Shown: positions 10,869 through 22,080 of the stretch, one piece after another | Layout of the letters: each line of letters starts with the position of its first letter | Numbering within the stretch: the stretch's first letter is position 1 | Assembly: GCA_022453515.1 (NCBI GenBank) | Contig: JAJNNY010000039.1 | Coordinates: forward strand, 286,060 to 350,059 | Direction of reading: 5' to 3' | DNA from: Astrocystis sublimbata | Taxonomy: Eukaryota > Ascomycota > Sordariomycetes > Xylariales > Xylariaceae | DNA: 64,000 bases | Made by a program: the position numbers and the translations under genes | Notes under the pieces: generated by a model | What the model was told of the DNA's origin: nothing | The model's database searches: none | Seen by the model: the letters and a program-made list of their open reading frames with translations, nothing else

Positions 10869-11870
10869 CTATGTCCTCAAGTATGCCTGTATTGTTGTTT
10901 GAGGAATACCATCGCTATCCCAAGCAATCACATCAGCTCGCCTGGTTTCTTTCTGATACCCCCCTCGCAGCTGTCCATCGACAACATGAAACCAGTTCAC
11001 ATGCTCGAATATCGTGTCCTCGGCCAATTTCTCAAATCTGCGCTCCGGCTTGCTATAGGTAACGATTGCGATTGGGTTTCGAGTGAAGATGATAGCTTCG
11101 TCCCAGCTATAAAGGTCACCATCCCACGCGAAGCTCGCTTTGACTATGTCGTATTCTGATCGGAACAGGCCGCCTTGATGAAAATAGCAGCCAAGATTGA
11201 CTGGAACCCAGGAGTTGGAGATTGAGCCATATGGTAGATCTAGGTGATCTCTAACGAAATTTCTAAAGTCCAGAGGCACGGACATGTTGGTCAAGTTGAA
11301 GACAGTGAAAGTGAGCTGAGGGCAGTCAAGCACAGTTGGAACTAGCCGGATTCCGGCGAAGAGTCGGCCTTCGTCTGAGCGGACGGGCACGGCGATCTGT
11401 ATCCAATCCTCGTGGATGGGCTGATCCTCGGTCCGGAATTCGGCCACATACAGCAAGCCGACGCTAGCTCCCGGTATAGACCTGCTGGGTGGATGGATCT
11501 CAAGATTCTCAGCATGAGGACCGCTGTTGGCCGTAACAGCAACATGGGTTCCCGGCGGAATGGTTGATAGTGCTTCCTTAGTAACCTGGGCCACATCTTC
11601 CCAAAGCTTCTCCCGACGCTTATGTTCGTCGCCTTCGATGGGTACGGGCGGTTGCACTGCGCGCTCGAGGACGTTTAGGCCCAGGTTGTTGAAGGAGGGG
11701 TATTCAGCTTCGCGACGACCTGGCATGGTCTCACTCATGCGATACATTTGGTCCCGTTTATGCATGCTGAATCCATCTTCGGCGACGAATGTTTCGGGAT
11801 GTTGTGACTCGGGAGGTTTAGCTGTATTTTGACCCGGAGTGCCGTATAGACGGCGGCGACTGTTGTTCAT
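10869..11870 (-). CDS. Unrecognised 333-aa protein, single exon
   Basis: An uninterrupted frame of 333 codons starts at ATG 11868-11870. The N-terminal third is polar and charged with a KRREKLWEDVAQVTKEAL helix-like segment. The remainder is richer in beta-type sequence with many aromatic residues (for example VNWFHVVDGQL near the end). I see no signal peptide, transmembrane helix, zinc site or catalytic signature. The length and steady codon use support a real gene, in contrast to the shorter frames around it. It lies tail to tail with the 542-aa gene, 293 bases apart. I have no function to propose. Confidence 0.7.
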   Translation of the reverse strand: MNNSRRRLYGTPGQNTAKPPESQHPETFVAEDGFSMHKRDQMYRMSETMPGRREAEYPSFNNLGLNVLERAVQPPVPIEGDEHKRREKLWEDVAQVTKEALSTIPPGTHVAVTANSGPHAENLEIHPPSRSIPGASVGLLYVAEFRTEDQPIHEDWIQIAVPVRSDEGRLFAGIRLVPTVLDCPQLTFTVFNLTNMSVPLDFRNFVRDHLDLPYGSISNSWVPVNLGCYFHQGGLFRSEYDIVKASFAWDGDLYSWDEAIIFTRNPIAIVTYSKPERRFEKLAEDTIFEHVNWFHVVDGQLRGGYQKETRRADVIAWDSDGIPQTTIQAYLRT

Positions 11871-12719
11871 TTTGGTGAGAGATCAAAAGATCGTGCACGG
11901 ATGCAGGGCGCTGTCTTGGATTGTGCCCTTTGACTCTTATGATGTAGAACTTGGGCGACGCCAGGGGTTAATATGATATGAAGCCACGTTTGCTCTCGCA
12001 TTTAACACTTATCTACTACGATGGGCCATCATCATGGTCCAGCTTTTGAGATAATGCCTACTCATTCTAGTATAGCTCGAACACGTCAGAGGTCGTTTGC
12101 GCGGGGACTTTTGTCTTGCATCTTCCCCGCGTATTCATGAATCCGGGGCCAGACCCGCCAGTGTCGACTTCTGGTGACTGTAATTATCATGATCACGAGA
12201 CATCATTCGTTGCTCCGAGGAGCCAGTGGGTCAACTTGTGAGTCCCCTGATCACGAAACCGGGGTTGGTAAACTCTTGGCGTATTGGGGTGCACGCTATG
12301 AGATGTCTCCTGCACTGAGACTTTTGACATTTAAGACACATTTCCTCGCCGATATCAATAATTCAATATCCCCATCTAACGAGAAATATACATACAAGCA
12401 TTTCGACTACACATGATTTCCTGGCAGCCGGAGTCAAAGGAGAAGGATTGCCACTCAGAAAGCAAAGCAAAGCAAAGATAATCGGCGGTAGCATCTGATC
12501 ACCCTTCACTTGTGCGATTGCACCAATTGCGGATGGCAGTAATGTTGCTCGACCGGACCCGAATGCTATTGCTCACTCCGTCTGGCGGTGCGACGGTCCC
12601 GCCCTCTTCTCGTAGCCGCTGAGCCCAATACCATTCGTGACATCTAACTTTTCCCAGACTGAACCTCTTTGAGAGATAACAATGGGCCAAACATACAAGC
12701 CAATGGCTTGCAGCGGCGC
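11871..12719. other. Intergenic region
   Basis: The region holds the promoter of the 333-aa gene and the end of the secreted-protein gene. A short GCAAA-type repeat occurs near 12460-12478. Short frames here show no family signature. Confidence 0.5.
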
Positions 12720-13146
12720 TTATTCAGTCAAGCATTCGATGTATTGAACCACGACATTGTTGCCGGTCGAGAGCCTCAGCGGGTGCTCGAAATCGAACGC
12801 CTCTCGGTTATAAGATTCGCCGTTGGGGCCGTCTGCAAACCGTTGAAGTCAGTATAAATGTATAAATAGGCATATTGCTGTCATCCCCTCACAGAGAGGA
12901 AAAGGGTTCTCACTTACGCGCAAAGCAGAAGAAAGTGTATGCGCTCCCACCGACTTCCTGATTGATGTATAGCGCCGACACCTTGGACAGCACCTTGGGG
13001 TCTTTCAAATCCATATCGAGTGGATCCCAATTCACCGTCGTGTTGACATATGTGCCGCACGTGAACTTCTCTACAATGAGGTCAATAGGCTGGGAGCGGG
13101 CTACACCGGCGAGGACGGCGAGGAAGGTTGGAATTGCGGTACGCAT
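12720..13146 (-). CDS. Small secreted protein (113 aa), effector-like
   Basis: Two exons (12918-13146, 12720-12832) join across an 85-base intron with a GTAAGT donor and give 113 aa. The N-terminus MRTAIPTFLAVLAGVARS is a typical secretion signal with likely cleavage before QP. The mature chain of about 95 residues has cysteines in FTCGTY, FFCFA and YIECLTE, so at most one disulfide plus a free cysteine. It resembles no enzyme I know; small secreted proteins of this size are common in plant-associated and saprotrophic ascomycetes. The start codon lies only about 13 bases from the (TG)n tract where the giant palindrome loses its match, so the mirror copy of this gene, if any, would begin just beyond the window. 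Confidence 0.75.
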
Positions 13147-13157
13147 CTTGGATGGGC

Positions 13158-13158
<1 letters not shown>

Positions 13159-13202
<44 letters not shown>
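13159..13202. repeat. (TG)22 microsatellite at outer edge of left palindrome arm
   Basis: Twenty-two TG units are followed by TATGATTTT. The mirror tract at 63943-63984 has 21 AC units. Outside this tract (towards lower coordinates) the match to the other arm is poor. Confidence 0.95.
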
Positions 13203-13206
<4 letters not shown>

Positions 13207-13941
13207 ATTTTGGTGAGAGTATCGGGTCCAGTGGCATTCAGCTTGTTAAAAATGCGATATTTGTATCTATCTTTGATGTGACCTAAAGGGTTGGTGGGTG
13301 ATGCTCACCTTATTAAAAACTCGCTTAGCTCCTTTCGCAGCTTTCGAATATCCTAACTCTGTTTACGCCGTATCGAGAATCCTACGCTTTATTTGACCTC
13401 ATTTCGGCTAAGAAGAGCTGAGTTTAAAGTCGCATCCGGATTGGACATGAAATTGTAGGATTGATCCCACCTGCTTATTGTTTATCTGCAGAGCTTATAT
13501 ACTACATATCAACAGACTGTAAACAGTATATTCACAATCATGCCAGAAAACATCCAACTGTAATTAACAGTCTGATAACCGCAGGTTCAGCTCTGCTTTT
13601 ACGAATATCCGAGCACCTGCATACCGCCCCCAATACCACCAGGGACATTCAGCTGTAGTATTCGAGCTTACACCGCTAGTTGATTGTCCTGTACAAGACG
13701 AGACTAGAATTCTGCGCGACAAAATGATGATTCACGAAAAGCGACTTCATTCAGTTATATCGTCAGTATAGCAGCTTATTACAAGTTGGATTTTGGAGCT
13801 ATCAAAGCTGGCGGATAGTCACATGCTCGTGAAAGTCGGAACAGCTATTCAGATAATCGCTAGACACGGAAAGACATATTCCTGTTTTTCCATTGCGTAC
13901 CTAGTAGCTAAAAAGCCGATGCATGATCTCGCTCTAGAAGC
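13207..13941. other. Intergenic region, left arm
   Basis: The region lies between the microsatellite and the 3' end of the P450 gene. It is moderately AT-rich and shows no coding signal. Two of the one-base arm differences are here (about 13475 and 13481). Confidence 0.5.
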
Positions 13942-16067
13942 TTAGGCTCTGACTCGCAACCGTAAACCATGGCTACCCCTAGCAGGGAATGGAATAATCA
14001 TATCGCGTACAACATCAATATCACGCTCGCGCACGGTATCGTATAACTCCAGAGTCGGCCCCTCTTGGCCCCGATAGACATCATATTTGCGCATAACCGT
14101 GGCAAGGATGATAAACATCTCTTGGCGGGCGAAGTTCATGCTGTGCGCTCATGTCAGTCAGTGAAAGAATCACACTCGGGTGATCGAATGAGATGACGTG
14201 GCTTGATTTCTACTGTCGAGATGTTGAGAGTTTGGGTACTCACCCAATGCAATTCCGTGTGCCTCGCGCAAAACCTATGAAACTTCTGGTTGCCATCCTC
14301 TAACCAGCGTTCTGGGCGGAACTCATACGGGTCCTCAAATACTTCTGGGTTCATATGCGCGATCTGTATCGTCATATTGGTAGGAGTACCTGCCGGGACC
14401 ACGTACTGCTTCCCGGTCGTCTTCTCTTGGTAGATGATGGGCTGATCGGGCGACACGCGGGGTAGCCGGGAGACGATGCCCGGGTGTACTCGCAAGATCT
14501 CCTGCATCATCGCATTAAAGTACGGTAGCGTTTCGATCTGGTGATATGTGGGAATGCCTCCGGCCCGCGGAATTGCTTCCGCTAGCTCATCTTTGACTCT
14601 CTTGAGGATCTTTGGGTTGGCGAGCAGTTGATAGATGGCAGCGCTAAGAGTGTATGCTGGCAGATGACAGATTGTGTTAGCTTCCCTCGACTTTTCATCT
14701 TTCTTTAGGTACCGTGTGATGCAGGTCATACCAGTTGTCCCTTGTCCTGCGAACACGACTAGCTGGGCTTCGTGAGCAAGCCGATCATTTGCTTTTTCTT
14801 CCTCGGGCAGTTTGCTGTTGAGGATACCTTCGAATATTGTACTCTTAACGCGGTCTGGGTTAGGAGAGTTCTTGATGTTCAGTACTTGTTCCATCCAAAG
14901 CTACGCGATGGAGTTAGTCGTAAGGCTCAGATCCGGCGTGATTTTGGGACTTCTCATCAACATGAATGTGACTCACCCCCTTCTTATTCCACATGTCAGA
15001 CAGCCCCGGGAGGAACGTGTGAATAGCCCAGTCAGGCGCTTTAGCAAGTATGGTTCCGACGATTGGAAAATGGCACATGGCATGGTTGAAGAGATGGAAT
15101 ACATCAGTAGCCTTCATGTAAGGGGCTGCAAAGTCCTCTTCATCCATGAAATGGAACGAGTCGCCAAACGACCATTTGGTGATGACATCGCTCGTGCAGG
15201 CTTTGATGACGTAGTGCATCGGCAGCACGGCGTTCTCGCGCCCGGCTTTATCCAATCGAATGAGTAGTTTGTCCATGTTCTCCTGCATGATGGGTTGTAG
15301 GCGGCGGATGCTGGCGCTCGAGAAGAAGACGTTGATTGTGTTGCGCCTCATGCGATGAATATCATGGTTGACTGTTGCGACGATGGAGTTTTGAGCTGAT
15401 CGCCAGGTAAGTATGATTCGAGTGCTGCATAACTACCTAGGTAATTAGGGAAAAACTGTTATGGGCCGTATGCTTACTTCCGGTCCTTCGACCAGTGGCT
15501 TCATATTTATCTGTCTTCCTGGCGGGGCCAGGAAACAAGGGGTCGATGAATTCTGGGTCGTTGAAGTGAACTTCATGGGGATTGATCCGCACGATCGGAC
15601 CTACATTAGGGTCAGGACACATCGTGAAAAACAATCAATTCGCCCTGGGCTTTTCATACCATATCTCTCATGCATCTTTGCAATTTGGCGAAAGTATTGA
15701 CCTTCGCGTAAAACATCGTAGTAGATCTCATAGAAGTATGTGAAAGCTATACTGCATTGTGAGTGGTGGTCGTTTTGGGTGGCTCTGTCTGACCTGTGTT
15801 CTTACCGGCAATCTTAGGACCTGGAATGTTGGCGAGGGATGAGAAAACCACTGTGGTCAAGCAAATCAGTTAGCATCAGTCATGGAACTTCTGGGGGCTG
15901 GGTAGAGCATAATTACAGCGATAGACTGCGAGCCCTATTAGGTACGCTACCCAAAGAATCACAGCAACATAGACTGATGTTGGGCTGAACAGTCCTACTT
16001 GTTGCCATCGATAGGTGCCACTTAGAAAAACAGCACGAGCCTGTTGTATCAGGTTGTATGAAGACAT
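13942..16067 (-). CDS. Cytochrome P450 with apparent frameshift before the heme loop (left copy)
   Basis: A membrane-anchored monooxygenase of the fungal trichodiene-oxygenase-like type. Eight exons are visible: 15917-16067, 15806-15850, 15660-15746, 15478-15600, 14977-15395, 14732-14900, 14244-14656 and 13942-14140 (about 535 codons). The start at 16067 precedes a hydrophobic anchor (VYVAVILWVAYLIGLAVY). Visible motifs are IPGPKIA, YGPIVRINPHEVH, the I-helix FAGQGTT, EILR of the K-helix and FRPERW. The heme loop GFARGTRNCIG with its cysteine is present but in another frame: near 14276 the reading frame slips after KFH, where a few residues of the usual F-x-x-F linker are missing. Both palindrome arms share this slip, so either the gene was damaged before duplication or the consensus is wrong in both. 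It is divergent from the FAD oxidase. Confidence 0.85.
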
Positions 16068-17683
16068 GATTATTGCTGTCAGTGGGGGCACAGTTTTTGG
16101 AATGTGGTTCCAGTCACTATACAACTACATATACTGGTCGTAAGATGCAATGCGTCCAAGTTATGGAAATATTCCAAGCGTCACTCATATGTATGCAGTT
16201 ATTTCCTGTGGGCTATGACGCACAACGCATACCGAGCCTATGAATAACATCGTCTACTACACAACTCGATATTACATGCATACTGAGTACACATGTGAGA
16301 GGTCTGATAAGACGTAGCCAATCGATTTCATCTTAGTTAAACCCCTGCCTGAGTCTCCTGGACCTAGGATAGATTAGAGATCTAAACTGGCAAGATGCAC
16401 AATGATTACTGTACTGGTTAGGATGGGTGTCTAACGAGATAAGCAAATGCTTCATGCGAACGGTCATTTACGTCGTGTTTCTAAAGATCGCCGTTCGATG
16501 TACAGGTAGGATTGATGGTTTAGTAACAATTATACCAAAACCACGAAGTCCATAATTAGTATGCAAGGTCAGGTCAGTTCGTGCATATCTAGTTACCTAT
16601 CAGTTTCAAGTGTAACTTTTGCTAGGATCTTCCTTGGGTATGACCAGACTCCTCTGAAAGCAGTATGAATGAGAATACACAGCTCTTACATCACTTGGTA
16701 AGCCACTTGCAATTGTTGGGAAGTTTTCTGACCCTTGCTAGCGCATGACATTGCATATGATCTTGCATGACGGGCGGGACGGGACCCGCCCCCTCCCCCC
16801 ACACGCTTACATCCTTGCTGCTACATCCATGTTGCTTACCTCGATCTAACCAATCAACACTTTGTGTAGCAGCCTAATCGGTGCACCCGCTAGTCTCTGC
16901 CGATGTGTAATAAGTGCTATACCCCAAAGAGATGCAAGCTTCCAATGGGATGACGGAAGGGATGAAGGGAGTTGCCATAGCATAGAATCCTAAAACTCTA
17001 CTCTAAAGGGGCAAGTATGAAATTACCTGGCGATGGCATGGAGGCTGGACATACTCGCCATACATATGTGTACTTAATTTATAGCAGCTAATAGACAAGA
17101 ATGTGGCACTGTTAGCCGTAGGACAACAACTATACTTACAACATAATTCGCTGTCCGCATTTCACACATGTCGGTTGGTGTGGGAGACGGACAGTCATTC
17201 TGACACTCTTGCTCGGGCCCGCCATCTGGGATATCCATAGGGCTGAAAATAGGACTCAATCGGCATGGCAATGATGACAAGGAGGGAATTACTAGGGTTT
17301 ATGGCAGCTCACCCCTAGTTCCCATATCCGGAGTGCCGGGCTTCCTCATCAATCTTCGCCTCAGCTGAACCCCGATGATTGGTGAGTTGCATTAGCTCAG
17401 TACCCAGCCATGTGGTTCGGCGAGCGCCCGACATGCTCTCAAGAGTAATTGGTTATTATTTGAGAATGTCTCATGGTTACCACCGAAGGATCAAAGGATC
17501 GAAGTAAGAATGAGGCTGCGTAAGTTATCAGAGAAGCGGCGAACTGTTGTGACATGTTATAAAAGTCTGGTCTTTTAGGACAACATTAACCATCATACAT
17601 TCCCCTCTAAGTTGCCATCTCGTCCTAGTCTGGTAGCCTTGTTATCAACGAGTCAGATTTTGAAGTAAATTGTCGTCTTGAGT
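16068..17683. promoter_or_regulatory. Divergent promoter region of P450 and FAD oxidase (left copy)
   Basis: About 1.6 kb separates two head-to-head start codons. It contains a perfect 7-base GC-rich inverted repeat at 16772-16791 followed by a C-rich run. Short frames on the minus strand around 17074-17434 have a good GTAAGT donor but no coherent protein; I do not call a gene. Confidence 0.5.
16772..16791. promoter_or_regulatory. GC-rich inverted repeat between P450 and FAD oxidase (left)
   Basis: GGGCGGG and CCCGCCC arms flank a 6-base ACGGGA centre. It is a conspicuous GC island in an AT-leaning promoter and could be a binding site for a GC-box-type factor or a hairpin. Function is not shown. 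Confidence 0.4.
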
Positions 17684-19479
17684 ATGTATGCCAAGACAAA
17701 TCTCTTGGCCGCGGCCACTTTTTCGGGGTTCGTTACCCATGTATATGCAGTACCCTTTGGGAACCACTCGAGCCCGACTTGCCGGCTCTTACCCACCGAT
17801 GCAGCATGGCCTACCGAACATGAATGGAGCGTTTTCAACCGATCTGTGGATGGCCAACTGATTGTCGGTAAACCATTGGCTGAAATGTGCCATGGCGAAT
17901 CGTTTTTGGAGAGTGTTTGCACGACAACCCGAGAATCATATAATCTGACGATGCCTTAGTGAGTCATGGTGAAGCCATCCCCCGGAATTACCTGCATCTG
18001 ATATCTGACAATCATAGCTTTGATGATCCTGTCACTGTCATGTCGCCCTTATGGCTGAACGAGAGCTGTAGTCCATATACAGCGCCCTCTGCATCATGCA
18101 CCCTTGGCAACCTCGCTTCATACGCTGTCAATGTGAGCAGTGCAAGTGATGTTCAAACAGCGGTCAAGTTCGCGAAGAAGAAGAACATTCGCGTTTCAGT
18201 CAAGAACACTGGTCATGATTATCTCGGCAGATCGACCGGCAAGGGTTCATTGGCACTGTGGACGCACAATCTCAAGGACATCTCCTTTTCAAACTATACG
18301 AGTGCCCACTATAACGGCCCAGCTGTAAAGCTCGGTGCAGGCGTACAGGCCTTCGAAGTATACGAATCTGCCTCCAGACACGGACTTCGTGTGACTGGTG
18401 GATACTGTCCCACTGTCGGACTAGCTGGAGGTTGGGTCTCAGGTGGCGGCCACGGTGCATTGGGCAGCCTTTATGGACTTGGTACGGATAACACTCTCGA
18501 GTACGAGGTAGTGACCACAGAAGGGAAGCATTTGGTCGCCAGCCCATCTGAGAATTCTGATTTATTCTGGGCGATGAATGGAGGCGGTAGTGCTTACGCT
18601 ATTGTCATTTCGCAGACTACCAGAGCGCATCCCGACGGCCCTGTAGCTGGGGTGGAGATGACTTTTACGAACACGGGCGATGACGATGCGTATTGGGCTG
18701 CTGTTGAGGCCTGGCAAAGACAGTTGCTCGTGTTTGACCAGATACCTGGTTTCAATACCTTCTGGGGGTTCTCGGACCGCTTCTTCGAACTGTACTTTTC
18801 AACATTGCCCGATGCAACGGAGGGAGCCATCGCAGATGCATTCAATCCCTTCATTGAGACATTGAAGAAGCTTGGTTTACAATACACCTACTCGACAAGT
18901 GGGATGCCGACTTATCATGAGCATTTCACGCATTACAACCCTGATCTACCGTACGGCGACTACACTACGAACAACAACATAGGAGGACGATTAATCCAGC
19001 GGAAGGCCGTGCAAGATAACCTTCCGAGTCTCATGGCCACATTTCGCAACATAACTACGAAGAACCCCACCCATCCATTTCGCGTGAATGGCATCGCGAA
19101 CAATGTCACGCATGCCCGCATCGGGAACCGCCCCGGAGACAATGTCGTGCTACCGGCATGGCGTGATTCGCTGTACTGGCTCAATATGGACGTATACTTC
19201 GACCTCGACGGCCCTATCTCCGTCGTTGAGGATCTACAGGCCGAGATGAACGTCAATCAAGACTTGCTCAAGGCCCTGACACCGGGTGGCGGAGCCTACA
19301 TCAACGAGGCGACATTCGACAACCCTGACTGGAAGAATGACTACTTTGGTGAGAACTATCCGAAACTCTTGGCTGTCAAGGAAAAATACGATCCCGCTTT
19401 CTTGCTGTATGGGTCGGCATCTGTTGGTAGTGACCGTGTGAAGCCGGACAACGAGGGACGCCTATGCAGGTCCAACTAG
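17684..19479 (+). CDS. Secreted FAD-linked oxidase, berberine-bridge-enzyme type (left copy)
   Basis: Two exons (17684-17958, 18018-19479) encode 578 aa. The start ATG at 17684 gives MYAKTNLLAAATFSGFV and a short hydrophobic stretch ending VYA, a secretion signal. The FAD_binding_4 domain is marked by NTGHDYLGRSTG (His158) and GGYCPTVGLAGGW with GGGHG (Cys222). These positions are used for bicovalent FAD attachment in the family. The C-terminal BBE segment reads NDYFGENY, KEKYDP and SASVGS. Such enzymes oxidise alcohols or form C-C and C-O bonds with oxygen and are common tailoring enzymes of fungal pathways. The many N-x-S/T sites fit extracellular or vesicular passage. A role on the PKS product is inferred from neighbourhood. 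Confidence 0.92.
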
Positions 19480-20346
19480 TTCCTTCGGTTCATTCTACTA
19501 TTCCATTCACATGGTTGTATGAAGTTTTAGACTTTTCTGATAGGCAACTGACTACTTTCTTATTCTTTTCAATAGACTAGACCATTTCTTTCAAGTTTCT
19601 TGAGCTAGATAGTAACAATGCATTGCTAGGCATGATGTCGTTTGATAGTATGTGTTATTCTTCTTGTGCCTGTAAAGATTGCAGCTATGAGCCTAAAATG
19701 TACAGCGGCATGGTTGAATCAATATCAGCAAGTTGGAATCATGTAGTCCGCATTCATCCGATTTCTCCAAACTGCCCCTACAAATTGATACACACATAGG
19801 TAAGTTGGTGGGAATTTATGGGTCGAGCTTTTTTATCTGGTACTTGCAGGTACCTAACATAACACGATATACGCTTAAAAGATTCATTGCGTTGTGTGTA
19901 TAGATCTTGTCTCGTTGCTTATGAACTTCAGTCCAAAAACAGCTCTCACGCGATAGTATAAATCAATGTCTTAGTTGCGCGCCAGCCGAAGTGGGCTATA
20001 TTAGCACTACGGACACTGGTCAACCGTACAATACCTAGTGCATGACAGGGCACCTGCAACACGAACTAGGTAGTCCTTATTCAAAAAAACTAACTGCAGG
20101 GCTCATAATTAGTTCACCCCTCCCGAACAACTAGGTACCTAGGGATGATGCAGTGAACGATCATCTCACCAGGTGCTTTTGGGTTATCAGATAAAACCAG
20201 CTTTGCTTGCATAGAATCGACGTGATAAATAAGAGGTCAAAAAATCATGGTAATTCTAGAGTAGCTAATTGCGCGGGGCTAATCCACAAAGGAGTTCTTA
20301 AACACCGGCCATGAGGCGACAGTCGCTCGTTCTGATACCTTTGCGA
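19480..20346. other. Intergenic region between convergent genes, left arm
   Basis: The 3' flanks of the FAD oxidase and the SDR meet here. CCTAGG-centred short palindromes occur near 20128-20143. No gene is seen. Confidence 0.5.
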
Positions 20347-21282
20347 TTACCACGCAACATCTTTGCCATCGTGAGTCCACATCTTGCCGCCATGAGTCTC
20401 GCGCGTAGCTGCATCCACAACCTTGACAATACCGCCGGCGCTGTCGGCGACAGGCACGGCAGCTTGCTCGAAGCCGAACGCAGCAGCGCCTCGGTTGCCC
20501 AGATCGGTCTGCGCCCAGCTAATTTGGGAAAATGGGATTAGTCTCAGGGCCGTTGCTACTTAATCGGGTTGGTGTAGTTTCACTCACCCCGGGTCGATGG
20601 GGAATGCGCAGAGCTCTGGGTGCTCGATGTGCATCGCCTTGGTATACCAGTGCGTCATAAGTTTTGTCGGCGCGTAGGCAGCGTTTTTCATCGGGATCAT
20701 TTCCCTACGCGTTATCAGTACAACATCATCGGCTTTTCGCTCCGATTGCGATTACTCACTGTGGCATGGTCAGCGGGGCTTTCCCTTTGAAAATTTTATA
20801 AAATTTATGAATTGTGGTGTTATACATACCGTGAGCCAAGCGGCACATGAACCAATAGTCACCCAAGTAGGCTTCTTGGAGCGCTGCAGCACAGGCAAGA
20901 AAGCCTGGAACAGGTGAAGGAAGCCATAGACGTTGGTTTCCAGGTGCTTCTGGATCTCCTCGGGCTTGACCTCGGCAACACTGGTCCACAGTAGGGCGAT
21001 GCCAGCGTTGGCAATGAGGATGTCTACATGGTCGATCCCCTGAGAGGCTAGCTCTTTGACGGCATTGGCGGGATCTGTGGGAGTATCGCAGTCGACCTTG
21101 ACTAGAATGTGCTTGGTGTTCTGGGCCGTGGGGTACTTTAGTAGAACCTGTGATGCGGTGTTGCTGGGATCGCGATTCGCTGAGATGACGATGTGGTTTG
21201 GCTTGGCGAGGTACTCCTTCAAGATACCTTCGCCTATACCCCGCGTGGTGCCGGTGATGAGAACAACTGTTTGGGATGCCAT
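20347..21282 (-). CDS. Short-chain dehydrogenase/reductase (left copy)
   Basis: Four exons (20826-21282, 20760-20784, 20588-20704, 20347-20518) give 256 aa, the classical SDR length. The N-terminal Rossmann motif is LITGTTRGIGEG (Gly11, Gly15, Gly17), followed by ANAGIALL, the catalytic serine in IGSCAAW and the YAPTK catalytic Tyr-Lys pair. The end IVKVVDAATRETHGGKMW resembles norsolorinic-acid-ketoreductase-like fungal SDRs. It would reduce a ketone or oxidise an alcohol with NAD(P)H in the cytosol. The start at 21282 gives MASQTVVLITG. The 25-base second exon and a 41-base first intron are unusual but are the combination that keeps the frame. Role in polyketide tailoring is inferred. Confidence 0.87.
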
Positions 21283-22080
21283 GATGAATGTATGTTGCTG
21301 TTTCTTCCGTTGTGATTCGGATAATGGTATTGGATGATGATATTCAATGATGGTTTTCAAAGGCTCTATATAAACCTCACCAGGCGAGGGAGCAAATAAA
21401 TACTAGTGTTTCTTATGGTCATGTCTCAGTGGACCAAAGCCTTTCGTGTCTCAGGGGCTTGGTAATCGTTCATCACTCAATCAATTCTTGGTAAGCGTAC
21501 TTCATGAGTTACGTGAGTTTACGTGAGTGCGTCATTCCATCAGCAGTGCCTCAGGTCCGTTGCATGCGAGAGAATAGGAACTTCGCTCTAGCTTACATCG
21601 CACATGGCGCTAAGCTCTGCTTACAGCTTACCTTGCAGCTTACTTGCATTAGCACATGGCAGCCGTGGGTCCCGTTTCCTTCCTTGCATTAGGTCCCGGT
21701 AAATAGTACAGTACATGGATACCTGCGGCTAATGCGGAATGGCGGGGAACTACCAGGTACCTAGTAAAAGTCCCTGAATGATGTTGTCACAACTCCTAAC
21801 TGTATTATGTGTAAGTACGCGATGATTGCGGCGAAGCAATGACAAATCCTGCAATTTGCTATTCGGAAAGGAGCTGCCCACTTGATGCCAGACTCGACCC
21901 AGGACATCAAGACACAATTACATTTCTTTACAAGTTGGTAGAAGGTGGGCGAGAGATCTTGATGCGCCCGCTACAGTTTACGTGAGCCAAATATTACCTA
22001 GGCACTTAGGTACTAATATTGATCAAACAGGTATGGCCATTAAAGTCTATCTATAGTTATTGTCCCAATGAGACTCTGAT
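21283..22080. promoter_or_regulatory. Upstream region of the SDR gene, left arm
   Basis: The region holds four direct GCTTAC hexamers at 21591, 21619, 21626 and 21638 and two copies of CACATGGC at 21601 and about 21653, on the side expected for the SDR promoter. CCTAGG-type palindromes occur near 22000. No gene is seen. Confidence 0.4.

Noticed and set aside
17074..17434. Small cysteine-containing frames with a GTAAGT donor in the P450/oxidase spacer
   Set aside because: Several frames compete, and none gives a coherent spliced protein longer than about 45 residues.
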